Shown: piece by piece, positions 15,418 to 23,123 of the stretch | How the letters are laid out: each line of letters begins with the position of its first letter | Position numbering within the stretch: the first letter of the stretch is position 1 | Source of the DNA: an uncultured Desulfotomaculum sp. | Lineage (GTDB): Bacteria; Bacillota; Desulfotomaculia; Desulfotomaculales; Desulfotomaculaceae | Direction of reading: 5' to 3' | Assembly: GCA_946411205.1 (NCBI GenBank) | Contig: CAMKDG010000030.1 | Span: 1 to 32,570 of the forward strand | DNA: 32,570 nt | Notes under the pieces: generated by a model | Databases searched by the model: none | What the model was told of the DNA's origin: nothing | Seen by the model: the letters and a program-made list of their open reading frames with translations, nothing else | Program-made: the position numbers and the translations under genes

Positions 15418-17034
15418 ATGAAAAAGAAAAACTGGTTCGGCTTGCCCCTGCTTTTGGCGTTTGTAATTGCGCTTGCGGGCTGCGGAACAACGAAAGCCGC
15501 CGATGAAGGCACAAAAACCAATACCCCTAAAGACAGCGTTGTTATTTCCATGGATGCAGAGTCCGAACCTGCCGCAGGATTTGATCCCATCATGGGTTGG
15601 GCTGCCGGAGAGCATACCCATGACCCGCTTTTCCAAAGCACCCTGCTGGTTACAAATGATGACCTTACAATCGGCAAAGACCTGGCAACAGAATATACTA
15701 TTTCTGATCATGGAAAGACTTGGACCTTCAAAATCCGCAATGATGTTAAATTCACCGATGGCAAGCCCCTTACCGCCTCGGATGTGGCTTTTACCTATAA
15801 CAACGCTAAAGAACAGGCTACAGATACAGATTTATCTATGATTGATTCTGTGGAGGCTGTTGATGCCCAAACGGCAGTTTTTCATTTGAACAAACCGTAT
15901 TCTGCTTTTGCCTACCTAGCGGCGGTTGTGGGAATTGTTCCTGAACATGCCTATAACGCGTCAACCTATGGACAAAATCCAATTGGCTCAGGAAGATATA
16001 TTTTGAAGCAATGGAATAAGGGCGAACAGGTAATTTTAGAGGCAAATCCTGACTATTACGGTGAAAAGGCGAAAATGAAACGTATTACCATTGTATTTAT
16101 GTCGGAGGATGCTTCCTATGCCGCTGCACAGGCCGGTCAGGTTGATGTGGCCTATACAGCGCCAAACTACACCTTAAAACCTGTCAACGGATATAAAATT
16201 ACCTCCTTTGCCAGCGTGGACGTGCGCGGTATTAACCTACCCTGCATCCCTTCCGGCGGCCAAACAGCGCCGGATGCTTCCGGGGAAACTTTTCCGGCAG
16301 GCAATGATATTACTTCAAACAAAGCCGTACGACAGGCATTGTCCTTTGCCATTGATAGGGAAGCGCTCGTAAAAGATGTTCTATCTGGATATGGTTCGGC
16401 AGCTTACAGCGAAAGCCACGGAGAGCCTTGGGAAAATCCTGCTATGAAAGAGGTTTCCTACGACCCCCAAAAGGCAAAAAGCATTCTGGAAGCGGCTGGT
16501 TGGCAGCTCGGCACTGACGGTATCTATGAGAAAAACGGCAAGAAAGCGGAGTTTGATCTGCTTTATATGTCTTCAAACTCTGCGCGTACCGGCCTTGCCA
16601 TGGCGGTAGCTGAAAAGGCGAAGGCTGTTGGTATAAAAATTAATCCCAAAGGCTCAAGCTGGGATGAAATAGCAAAGCTGTATTACAAAACCCCCCATGT
16701 ATTTGGTGCGGGAATGCATTCGCCCACAGGAATCATTAGCCATTACTATACCGGAAAAAATGGTGCGTCTTATTCCAACCCCGCCGTGGATAAGCATATT
16801 GATGAGGCACTGGCAGCTCCCTCTGTTGAGGCATCCTATCCCTTATGGAGTAAGGCCCATTGGGACGGCACAGCAGGCGTAACACCTACCGCCGATTCAC
16901 CTTGGGTATGGCTTGTTGAAATCGACCATATCTATTTTGTAAAAGATGGACTGAACGTGATCGATAAAAAGATTCATCCCCACGGATACGGCTGGACAAT
17001 TACCAATAACGCAGACCAGTGGTATTGGAAGTAG
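15418..17034 (+). CDS. ABC transporter substrate-binding lipoprotein, nickel/peptide (SBP family 5) type
   Basis: Extracytoplasmic binding protein, 538 aa. Lipoprotein signal: MKKKNWFGLPLLLAFVIALAGC, with lipobox ALAGC. Family 5 features include TWTFKIRNDVKFTDGKPLTA, DVAFTYNN, NPIGSGRYILKQWNKGEQ, ANPDYYGEKAKM and VRQALSFAIDREALVKDVLSG. The C-terminus IHPHGYGWTITNNADQWYWK has His residues and is typical of the NikA-like branch. ATG 15418 is preferred, as the ATG at 15409 abuts the GAAAGGA ribosome site. It leads a five-gene ABC operon. Nickel, another metal, a metallophore or a peptide are all possible ligands; sequence alone does not decide. Confidence 0.82.
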   Translation: MKKKNWFGLPLLLAFVIALAGCGTTKAADEGTKTNTPKDSVVISMDAESEPAAGFDPIMGWAAGEHTHDPLFQSTLLVTNDDLTIGKDLATEYTISDHGKTWTFKIRNDVKFTDGKPLTASDVAFTYNNAKEQATDTDLSMIDSVEAVDAQTAVFHLNKPYSAFAYLAAVVGIVPEHAYNASTYGQNPIGSGRYILKQWNKGEQVILEANPDYYGEKAKMKRITIVFMSEDASYAAAQAGQVDVAYTAPNYTLKPVNGYKITSFASVDVRGINLPCIPSGGQTAPDASGETFPAGNDITSNKAVRQALSFAIDREALVKDVLSGYGSAAYSESHGEPWENPAMKEVSYDPQKAKSILEAAGWQLGTDGIYEKNGKKAEFDLLYMSSNSARTGLAMAVAEKAKAVGIKINPKGSSWDEIAKLYYKTPHVFGAGMHSPTGIISHYYTGKNGASYSNPAVDKHIDEALAAPSVEASYPLWSKAHWDGTAGVTPTADSPWVWLVEIDHIYFVKDGLNVIDKKIHPHGYGWTITNNADQWYWK

Positions 17035-17045
17035 GGCGTGCTGAT

Positions 17046-18047
17046 ATGAAAACAGGACCTGCAATAGCTGTCTACTTAGTAAAAAATTTAGTAAAGTTGC
17101 TTTTGGTGCTACTGGCCGTAAGCATTATTTGCTTTGTCCTGATTTCGGTTTCACCTATTGATCCCATCCGCATGTATGTGGGTGAGGTAGGAATGCGCAA
17201 TATCCAGCCGGCAACAATGGCCAAACTTGAAGCCTATTTTGGATTAGACACCCCGCTGACGATACGATATTTTAATTGGCTTTCAGATTTTGTACGTGGA
17301 GATATGGGTACATCACTGATTTACCGGCAACCCGTAAGAGACGTAATTGGTGTGCGGTTTGTTAACTCCTTTGCCCTAATGCTTACTGCATGGCTGTTTT
17401 CGGGGATATTAGGTTTTTTTCTCGGCGTTATTGCCGGCCTCCGGCGCGGCAAACTGACAGATAAGCTGGTCAAGGGATATTCGCTCCTCTTGGCCAGCAC
17501 TCCCACATTTTGGCTGGCACTTGTCATGCTGATGGTCTTTGCCGTTTGGCTTAAATGGTTTCCGATCGGACTTAGCGTGCCTATTGGCGTAGATGCTTCA
17601 AAAGTGACGATCTTTGATACTCTACACCATCTGTTCCTTCCTGTATTAACCCTTAGCGTAGTCGGCGTGGCTAACATTGCCCTGCATACCCGTGAAAAGA
17701 TGATTGATGTTATGGCGGAAGATTACGTACTTTATGCCAAAGCGCGTGGCCAGAGTACCTTTTCTATTCTTCGCCATCATGGTATCCGTAACGTAATCCT
17801 GCCGGCAATCACCCTGCAATTTGCTTCAATCGGAGAAATTTTTGGCGGTTCTGTACTTGTAGAACAAGTTTTTTCCTATCCGGGCTTGGGACAGGCGGCA
17901 GTAAACGCCGGGCTGAGTGGAGATTCCCCGCTTCTTCTAGGTATTGCTGTTATCAGTGCTGCGTTGGTGTTTTCCGGTAACTTCATCGCAAATGCCCTGT
18001 ATGGTATTGTTGATCCACGAATCAGAAGGGGGCTAAAAAATGACTGA
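17046..18047 (+). CDS. ABC transporter permease (NikB/DppB-like)
   Basis: A 333-aa inner-membrane permease of the peptide/nickel family with about six transmembrane helices. The first helix (about 10-35) is followed by the long periplasmic loop with SPIDPIRMYVGE and YFGLDTPLTIRYFNWLSDFVRGDMG, a hallmark of the B-type permease. The EAA-type loop is seen in YVLYAKARGQSTFSILRHHG. The start is taken at ATG 17046, after a weak GGGCGTG; a longer frame from 17019 overlaps the binding-protein stop. It overlaps the next permease by 8 nt. Confidence 0.88.
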   Translation: MKTGPAIAVYLVKNLVKLLLVLLAVSIICFVLISVSPIDPIRMYVGEVGMRNIQPATMAKLEAYFGLDTPLTIRYFNWLSDFVRGDMGTSLIYRQPVRDVIGVRFVNSFALMLTAWLFSGILGFFLGVIAGLRRGKLTDKLVKGYSLLLASTPTFWLALVMLMVFAVWLKWFPIGLSVPIGVDASKVTIFDTLHHLFLPVLTLSVVGVANIALHTREKMIDVMAEDYVLYAKARGQSTFSILRHHGIRNVILPAITLQFASIGEIFGGSVLVEQVFSYPGLGQAAVNAGLSGDSPLLLGIAVISAALVFSGNFIANALYGIVDPRIRRGLKND

Positions 18048-18897
18048 TATTACTATTTTGCAACAATACAAAAAGCCCCGCCTGAATCAGCGACATAAGA
18101 CGCTTATCTATTTTATCGTTGCCGTGGTTTTATTACTGTGCATAGCAATAGCTGGAAGTTTACTGGGTGAGACAGCAGTCACAACCCGCTCGGACGCAAA
18201 AAACCTCTTACCCAGCATGACTCACCCATTCGGAACAGACTGGCTGGGGCGTGATATGCTGGCAAGAACCCTCAAAGGGCTTTCTATCAGTATTGTTATC
18301 GGAATTTTAGCCTCGGTTAGCAGTGCAGTTTTGGCAGGCATTTTGGGCGTCCTTGCCGCATCTTTCGGAAAAAAAACCGATGCAGTCATTGAATTTTTAA
18401 TCAATGTAGTTTTAGGCATCCCACATCTTTTGCTGTTACTACTGATTTCCTACGCCTTGGGCAAAGGTATGTTTGGTATCGTAATCGCTGTAGCAGTCAG
18501 TCATTGGCCGATGCTGGCACGTGTTATCCGCGGTGAGGTTCTGGCTATCAAAGAAGCTCCTTATGTTAAAATAGCGAAAAAACTGGGGCAACATAACCTA
18601 AAAATTGCTCGAAAGCATCTGTTCCCTCATATATTCCCGCAATTTTTAGTAGGACTTATTTTGTTATTCCCGCATGCGGTTTTACACGAAGCAGCTCTCA
18701 CCTTTCTTGGTTTTGGACTTAGACCGGAACAACCGGGAATCGGGGTGATTCTGTCCGAAAGCATGAAGTATCTGTCCCTTGGTATGTGGTGGCTTGCCGT
18801 ATTCCCAGGGCTTGCCCTGCTGTCTACGGTTTTGCTGTTTGATTTAATGGGAAGCAGTTTGAGAAGCCTGATTGACCCCCACAGCGCAAATAAATAG
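18040..18897 (+). CDS. ABC transporter permease (NikC/DppC-like)
   Basis: Second permease, 285 aa. N-terminal cytoplasmic residues, then a transmembrane helix (about 22-45). The C-type motif HPFGTDWLGRDMLARTLKG follows, and the EAA loop occurs in YVKIAKKLGQHNLKIARKHLFPHI. The C-terminus LTFLGFGLRPEQPGIGVILSE is characteristic. It starts inside the previous permease gene (ATGACTGA overlap), showing coupling. A 127-nt gap separates it from the ATPase genes. Confidence 0.88.
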   Translation: MTDITILQQYKKPRLNQRHKTLIYFIVAVVLLLCIAIAGSLLGETAVTTRSDAKNLLPSMTHPFGTDWLGRDMLARTLKGLSISIVIGILASVSSAVLAGILGVLAASFGKKTDAVIEFLINVVLGIPHLLLLLLISYALGKGMFGIVIAVAVSHWPMLARVIRGEVLAIKEAPYVKIAKKLGQHNLKIARKHLFPHIFPQFLVGLILLFPHAVLHEAALTFLGFGLRPEQPGIGVILSESMKYLSLGMWWLAVFPGLALLSTVLLFDLMGSSLRSLIDPHSANK

Positions 18898-18928
18898 TCA
18901 AAGGTAATATGAACGGGCTGTCGTAGTA

Positions 18929-18943
18929 TGATAATGATTATTT
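18929..18943. promoter_or_regulatory. Fur-box-like sequence within the ABC operon
   Basis: TGATAATGATTATTT matches 13 of 15 positions of the 7-1-7 Fur consensus TGATAATNATTATCA. It sits in the 127-nt gap between permease and ATPase genes, so it could control an internal promoter for the ATPases. No clear promoter was found beside it. Confidence 0.45.
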
Positions 18944-19024
18944 TAAGGTTATTTACTATACCAAATCGAACTGGAAATTCAGTAAGGTTTGGTTTGCAAG
19001 ACATATTTACGAGGGGGATAGCGG

Positions 19025-19951
19025 ATGAGTCAAAAAGAATTATTAAAGGTTGAAAATCTTTCGGTATCCTTTACCGGCTATGAAAGAGGCTTCAGGCAAG
19101 TTGATTTACAGGTAATCGAAAATCTGAATGTTACCGTCAAAAAAGGCGAAATGGTGGCGGTGGTGGGTGCAAGCGGCTCAGGTAAAAGTCTTTTGGCTCA
19201 CACCCTGCTTGGGATATTGCCGCCCAACAGTACGGCGTGCGGCAATATTTATTTTGAGGGGGAATTGCTGAACGCTCAGAAAATAAACCAGCTTCGGGGC
19301 AAAGAAATTGCTTTTGTGCCTCAAAGCGTTACTTATCTTGACCCACTTAAAAAAGTCGGCTCACAGGTACGGAAGGATAAAAAAGGAATCGGCACCTATA
19401 GCAAACAACAGGAGCTTTTTTCCTTCTATGATTTGCCTGCCAAAACTGATAACCTCTACCCTTTCGAGCTTTCGGGTGGGATGGCTAGACGTGTTTTTTT
19501 ATCAGCCGCCATGATGGAAACCCCTAAACTAATTGTAGCGGACGAACCGACGCCGGGATTGCATCTGGAAGCTGCCAAAAACTCCCTTAAGCATTTTCGT
19601 GAGTTTGCGGACAAAGGGGGCGGCGTACTGCTGATTACCCATGACATTGAGCTTGCGCTGGAGGTCAGCGACCGCATTGCCGTGTTTTATGCCGGAACAA
19701 CGGTGGAGGAAGCTTTTACATCGGATTTTCAGTCAGAGAGCCTACTAAGACATCCCTATACCAAAGCTTTATGGCGGGCCTTACCGCAAAACGGATTTGC
19801 ACCTACACCCGGAGTACAGCCCTATGTAAAAGATAAGCCGAAAGGCTGTGTCTATTCTCCACGGTGCTCAGCGTATTCGTCAAAATGTAACAGTGAAATT
19901 CCTTTACAGACCATACGCAATGGCAGCGTACGGTGCGCTTATGCAAAGTGA
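19025..19951 (+). CDS. ABC transporter ATPase (NikD/OppD-like)
   Basis: ATPase of the peptide/nickel importer, 308 aa. Walker A VVGASGSGKSLLAHTLLG; Q-loop AFVPQSVTYLDPL; signature LSGGMARRVFLSAAM; Walker B LIVADEPTPGLH; switch LLITHDIELAL. The C-terminal oligopeptide-family extension (about 260-308) has PKGCVYSPRCSAYSSKCNSE and a later RCAY, four Cys that in related DppD proteins can hold an Fe-S cluster. GAGGGGGATAGCGG precedes the ATG. Its 3' end lies 11 nt before the second ATPase start. Confidence 0.88.
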   Translation: MSQKELLKVENLSVSFTGYERGFRQVDLQVIENLNVTVKKGEMVAVVGASGSGKSLLAHTLLGILPPNSTACGNIYFEGELLNAQKINQLRGKEIAFVPQSVTYLDPLKKVGSQVRKDKKGIGTYSKQQELFSFYDLPAKTDNLYPFELSGGMARRVFLSAAMMETPKLIVADEPTPGLHLEAAKNSLKHFREFADKGGGVLLITHDIELALEVSDRIAVFYAGTTVEEAFTSDFQSESLLRHPYTKALWRALPQNGFAPTPGVQPYVKDKPKGCVYSPRCSAYSSKCNSEIPLQTIRNGSVRCAYAK

Positions 19952-19962
19952 GGAGAAATACG

Positions 19963-20625
19963 ATGTTTTTAGAAGCAAGAGAAATCAGCTTTGGATATAA
20001 AAAGGGCTCTAACATACTGAATAACCTCTCCTTTGCCGCTGAAAACAGCGAAAGGGTTGGCATTGTTGCACCCAGCGGCTTTGGGAAAACGACTCTGTGT
20101 AAAATATTAGCGGGATATAGTAAGCCCTCTAACGGACAGGTGCTTTTGGACGGCGAGGATGTATACGCGATGAAAGGCTATCATCCTGTGCAAATGATCT
20201 GGCAACATCCCGAAACCTCTGTAAATCCACGGTTACGATTGAAAGAAACCCTCGCCGAAGGTGACCAGATTGAACAACGTATCATCAGCGCACTTGGCAT
20301 TGAGAATGATTGGCTGAACCGCTTCCCAGGCGAACTGTCCGGCGGCGAACTGCAAAGGTTTTGCATTGCCCGTGCGTTGGGACAACGTACACGATTTTTA
20401 ATTGCAGACGAAATCAGCACCATGCTGGACATGATTACTCAGGCGCAGATATGGAGCTTTCTTTTGGAGGAAACAGAAAAGCGAAAATTGGGGCTGATTG
20501 TGGTCACTCATAATACTGCTTTGGCCGAAAAGGTGTGTACAAGGATACAAATTCTTACGAAGGAGACTCAAGGGGACGGTTCTTCTGTGTCAACATCTAA
20601 GCTTTCAGATAATGTAGAAAGGTAA
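19963..20625 (+). CDS. ABC transporter ATPase (NikE/OppF-like) with transposon-derived C-terminus
   Basis: Second ATPase, 220 aa. Walker A IVAPSGFGKTTLCKILAG; Q-loop MIWQHPETSVNPRLR; signature LSGGELQRFCIARAL; Walker B FLIADEISTMLD; switch VVTHNTALAEKV. ATG 19963 follows TGAGGAGAAATACG; the longer frame from 19933 lies in the previous gene. The ABC domain reads normally to about CTRIQIL. The final residues (KETQGDGSSVSTSKLSDN...) are encoded by the end of an IS200/REP-type element, starting at about 20569. The native C-terminus was therefore replaced by element sequence. The core ATPase motifs are intact, so it may still work. Confidence 0.82.
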   Translation: MFLEAREISFGYKKGSNILNNLSFAAENSERVGIVAPSGFGKTTLCKILAGYSKPSNGQVLLDGEDVYAMKGYHPVQMIWQHPETSVNPRLRLKETLAEGDQIEQRIISALGIENDWLNRFPGELSGGELQRFCIARALGQRTRFLIADEISTMLDMITQAQIWSFLLEETEKRKLGLIVVTHNTALAEKVCTRIQILTKETQGDGSSVSTSKLSDNVER

Positions 20626-20987
20626 TACGGCCCATCTTTTCTTAAAATACTCAGTGTTTTGTTGCATCACTGATCCATGGTCTGTAACGTTGTTATCGGC
20701 TTACCATCATTATTCTCTTGGCCATTTCTATACTAAATGAACATGCTTAGTTATCAAGCAATACTTAGGTACGCTTACCCCACTTTCCCATGATACCTTC
20801 TTACAGTTTTCCAGGTATCTTTGAAAATCGTCTTCTTCATGAAAGATGTCCTGCTGGCCGCTTCCCCTTACTTATAAAATGGTAGATGCCTGTTTCACTC
20901 CTCTTTCTTGTCTCCCTAGGCACGGTTTCATACGTCCCTTCCGATTCTACCCTGTTTTTACCTTAGCACAGCAGAACCGTCCCCTTG
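20569..20987. mobile_element. Decayed REP/IS200-type element with terminal inverted repeats
   Basis: A 21-nt sequence beginning CAAGGGGACGGTTCT at 20569-20589 recurs inverted at 20967-20987 with one mismatch. Next to the right end, CCCCTTGTGTTCA is duplicated in tandem (about 20981-21007). The GGGGACGGTTCT motif is commonly seen at ends of REP-associated transposase units in Firmicutes (from memory). Between the repeats is a broken transposase gene on the minus strand. The insertion lies at the 3' end of the ABC ATPase gene and abuts the peroxiredoxin gene. Confidence 0.75.
20640..20923 (-). pseudogene. REP-associated tyrosine transposase (TnpA-REP, IS200-like) remnant
   Basis: From a GTG at 20923 the minus strand reads PRETRKRSETGIYHFISKG, the standard opening of REP-associated Y1 transposases. 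After a frameshift, another frame continues QDIFHEEDDFQRYLENCKK and later YCLITKHVHLV, which includes the catalytic HUH motif (HVH). A stop follows soon after, and the Tyr-containing C-terminal part is not recognisable. It is clearly a dead gene. The surrounding inverted repeats are its probable substrate ends. Confidence 0.75.
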
Positions 20988-21011
20988 TGTTCACCCCTTG
21001 TGTTCACCCAA

Positions 21012-21635
21012 TCATATTCTCCCTACCATGCTAAACTCTTTTTGAATACCGGCCATGCCCGGACGCCAACCGGCTGGAACCCCTAACCCGGTGGCTGCTT
21101 CATACTGCAGGCCTTGGATGACCCGGATAATTTCATCCACATTACGTCCTACTTCCGGCGGATATAAGGAAACATATTTTACCTTCCCCTCGGGGGATAT
21201 TATAAAGGTGGCACGGTACGTAAAGCCCAGTTCTTCTCGGAGAACACCGTACTTGCGTGAGATCTTGTGAGAACGATCGGAAAGCAAGGGGTACTGGATC
21301 ATGCGGGCCGAGGGTGATACCTCCGCAAAAACCTTGTGAGAAAAGACGCTGTCTGTACTAATAGCCAGTACCTGCACACCCAGTCTCTGAAATTCATCAT
21401 AGCGGGCAGCCACGGCTGCCAATTCGGTAGGTCAAACAAAGGTGAAATCACTGGCATAAAAGAACAGGGTGACCCAATGATTTTTATAGTCACTTAGATT
21501 CACGGTAACCCGATTTCCTCGGTAGTAGGCTTCTGCCGTAAAATCTGGGGCCAGTTCCTCCGGCTTTACTACAATATTTGGATACCCGCAGGGGGGCATC
21601 TCCAAAACAGGCTTCGTTTCTTTGGCATTTGACAT
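21012..21635 (-). CDS. Peroxiredoxin selenoprotein (catalytic Sec68)
   Basis: Peroxide reductase of the AhpC/Prx family, 207 aa when TGA 21434-21432 is read as selenocysteine. Sequence around the active site: [15 protein letters not shown], exactly the Prx FTFVCPTE motif with Sec replacing the peroxidatic Cys. Both flanks are in the same frame and well conserved: [12 protein letters not shown] before, [15 protein letters not shown] and [15 protein letters not shown] after. ATG 21635 follows GGGGGTG. No Cys is present C-terminal of Sec68 (the usual resolving-Cys region reads [10 protein letters not shown]), so it is a 1-Cys-type enzyme; the only Cys is C16 (PPCGYPN). It probably needs an external reductant. 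Divergent from a regulator gene. Confidence 0.92.
21405..21434 (-). ncRNA. Candidate bacterial SECIS hairpin in the peroxiredoxin gene
   Basis: Eleven nt after the UGA, GGCAGC (21420-21415), loop CGUG (21414-21411) and GCUGCC (21410-21405) form a perfect 6-bp stem. The 11-nt spacing and CG-starting loop are the same as in selD. Confidence 0.65.
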
Positions 21636-21686
21636 AAAAACACCCCCAACATGATTTCCATTTATTGTATGAAATATGTTTATTAC

Positions 21687-21700
21687 TTGACACATGTCAA
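21687..21700. promoter_or_regulatory. Palindromic operator / divergent -35 in the prx-regulator gap
   Basis: TTGACACATGTCAA has TTGACA on both strands (perfect 6-nt arms, CA centre). Each arm could act as a -35 for one of the two divergent genes, and the dyad could be bound by a dimeric repressor. No strong -10 was seen for either. Confidence 0.5.
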
Positions 21701-21783
21701 AACAATCGGGGATTTCTATTTACAGCCCATGTGTTTGTTTGGTTTAATTATGAAAGAAGGTTTTGGTAGGAGGGTTCTTAAAA

Positions 21784-22308
21784 ATGACAGAAAAAAATGC
21801 CTGTGGTTGCAAACCTCGCAAAATATCTAAAGGCTTACTCACCCGAGTAGGTAATTTCATCCGTGACAAATCTGTGGATGGCATTTGTGTGAAAAGCATT
21901 GCTGATATAGCCGATGAGATGGGCCTGCTGCTGCCTACCATTGTGGTAGATGCTCTGGCTAAGCTGGAAGAAAAAGGAACTATTAAAGTTAAGGAGCGGG
22001 GACAAGAGCTCACTGATCTGAGCGCCTTCATCTATATTGGTGATGATGAAGTAAGTAAGCTGATGTCCAATGCAGTCCTGTTAACCCATGAACTCGGGGC
22101 TAGCCTGGAAGACAACCCGGAGTTTCAACAATTAAAACAAATGATCAATGAGATGGTCAATATCCTGGAGCAGCAAAATAAAGAAGTCATTGAATATCAT
22201 GCCTTTAAGAGCGGGGTTGTCAGACAAATTGAGGCCCAGGAGGGTGTATATCACATCATTTCTAAGACTCGCCTAAATAATCTCTTTATTGAAGAGACAA
22301 GAAGGTAA
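21784..22308 (+). CDS. Winged-helix-like transcriptional regulator, divergent from the selenoperoxiredoxin
   Basis: A 174-aa protein from ATG 21784, which follows TAGGAGGG; the frame from 21763 is too close to that site. The N-terminus has a CGC pair (MTEKNACGCKPRK). Residues about 25-75 look like a winged helix: SIADIADEMGLLLPTIVVDALAKLEEKGTIKVKERG, i.e. helix-turn-helix followed by a wing. The C-terminal half is helical (LEDNPEFQQLKQMINEMVNILEQQ), suited to dimerisation. Its divergent position across a palindrome suggests it controls the peroxiredoxin, and the Cys pair could sense redox state or metal. These roles are inferred. Confidence 0.6.
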   Translation: MTEKNACGCKPRKISKGLLTRVGNFIRDKSVDGICVKSIADIADEMGLLLPTIVVDALAKLEEKGTIKVKERGQELTDLSAFIYIGDDEVSKLMSNAVLLTHELGASLEDNPEFQQLKQMINEMVNILEQQNKEVIEYHAFKSGVVRQIEAQEGVYHIISKTRLNNLFIEETRR

Positions 22309-22310
22309 AA

Positions 22311-22472
22311 ATGATGCAAGTAGACAAGCAGAGTGCCATTATAGGCACCATTGTATTAGTAGGAAGTTCCGTTACTCAGTACCTGCTCTACCAACATATT
22401 GACTGGGCGTATACCATTCTGATGGCCATTGTCTTTATTATGCTAGCGCCGTATCTCAAAAAGAAAAAATAA
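22311..22472 (+). CDS. 53-aa two-helix membrane protein
   Basis: A small ORF 2 nt downstream of the regulator gene, with AAGAAGG before ATG 22311 (an ATG at 22314 is equally possible). Two hydrophobic segments, SAIIGTIVLVGSSVTQYLLY and WAYTILMAIVFIMLAPYL, are separated by a short polar turn; it ends in KKKK. A strong terminator follows, making it the last gene of this unit. No family recognised. The tight spacing suggests it is translated with the regulator. Confidence 0.55.
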   Translation: MMQVDKQSAIIGTIVLVGSSVTQYLLYQHIDWAYTILMAIVFIMLAPYLKKKK

Positions 22473-22498
22473 GTCAGTTAGTACATCTATAGTAAAAT

Positions 22499-22536
22499 AA
22501 AAGGTACCCACCCTGGTGATTGGGTGGGTACCTTTT
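22499..22536. terminator. Strong terminator between convergent genes
   Basis: A 13-bp perfect stem (AAGGTACCCACCC at 22501-22513, its complement at 22522-22534) with an 8-nt loop and flanking AAAA/TTTT, so it can work in both directions. Confidence 0.9.
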
Positions 22537-22545
22537 GTTACTAAT

Positions 22546-22995
22546 TTACACTCTTTCCTGCGGCCAATCGGCAGTCGGATCTTTATCAAATTCGAGTCCA
22601 ATAAGAGTTACTGAATCGTCAAAGATATCGGGGCTGTGATGTTCCTTATGTCTTAAAATGATGCCGAACATGGGGGATTTAGTATTTAACTCCTGCAGTT
22701 TCTGTAAGATTTGTCCAGCCCTGTTTCTTTGAAATTTGATAGCAAAACCAACCGCATCGGGATATGCTAAATAAAGCAAATAGGCATCTTCTGCTTGGTC
22801 ATACTCCCAGCGGTATTCAAACCGACCCGTGTGGGCTGGTGCAATTCGATTGTTAGGATTAATGGCCTGGTAGGGAATGGCAAAGTCTGGATGCTCTAAA
22901 ATAATCCCTATGCTCTCTTTAGATTTTCTTGGTTTAATCGTACCAATGCTCCCGCCAAGGGGTTCAATAACTTTAATTTTAGACTCGGTGGTCAA
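22546..22995 (-). CDS. Hypothetical 149-aa protein
   Basis: A soluble mixed alpha/beta protein from TTG 22995, with AAAGGAGGA at good spacing. It has no signal peptide or membrane segment. Recognisable local features are a GGSIGTIKPRKSKESIG stretch near the N-terminus and HKEHHSPDIFDD near the C-terminus. No known motif. It is a single-gene unit ending at the shared terminator. Function unknown. Confidence 0.55.
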   Translation of the reverse strand: MTTESKIKVIEPLGGSIGTIKPRKSKESIGIILEHPDFAIPYQAINPNNRIAPAHTGRFEYRWEYDQAEDAYLLYLAYPDAVGFAIKFQRNRAGQILQKLQELNTKSPMFGIILRHKEHHSPDIFDDSVTLIGLEFDKDPTADWPQERV

Positions 22996-23123
22996 GGGTG
23001 GTTCCTCCTTTATAAGCAGTTACATTTCTATTTTGTCCACTGTGTTTAATAATACATAGTTGTACGCAAAAAAACAACCAGCCAGTCGTGGAGTGTTTGG
23101 AAAAATGAAATTGGGTGAGACAG

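Noticed and set aside
15238-15711. 157-aa and 128-aa ORFs on the minus strand over the ABC leader and start
   Set aside because: They overlap the binding-protein gene in antisense, lack ribosome sites, and have no recognisable protein features.
21012-21695. Peroxiredoxin broken into two ORFs by a nonsense mutation
   Set aside because: The stop is a TGA exactly at the catalytic Cys, both flanks are conserved, a SECIS-like hairpin follows, and selD in the same window uses the same device; selenocysteine is the simpler reading.
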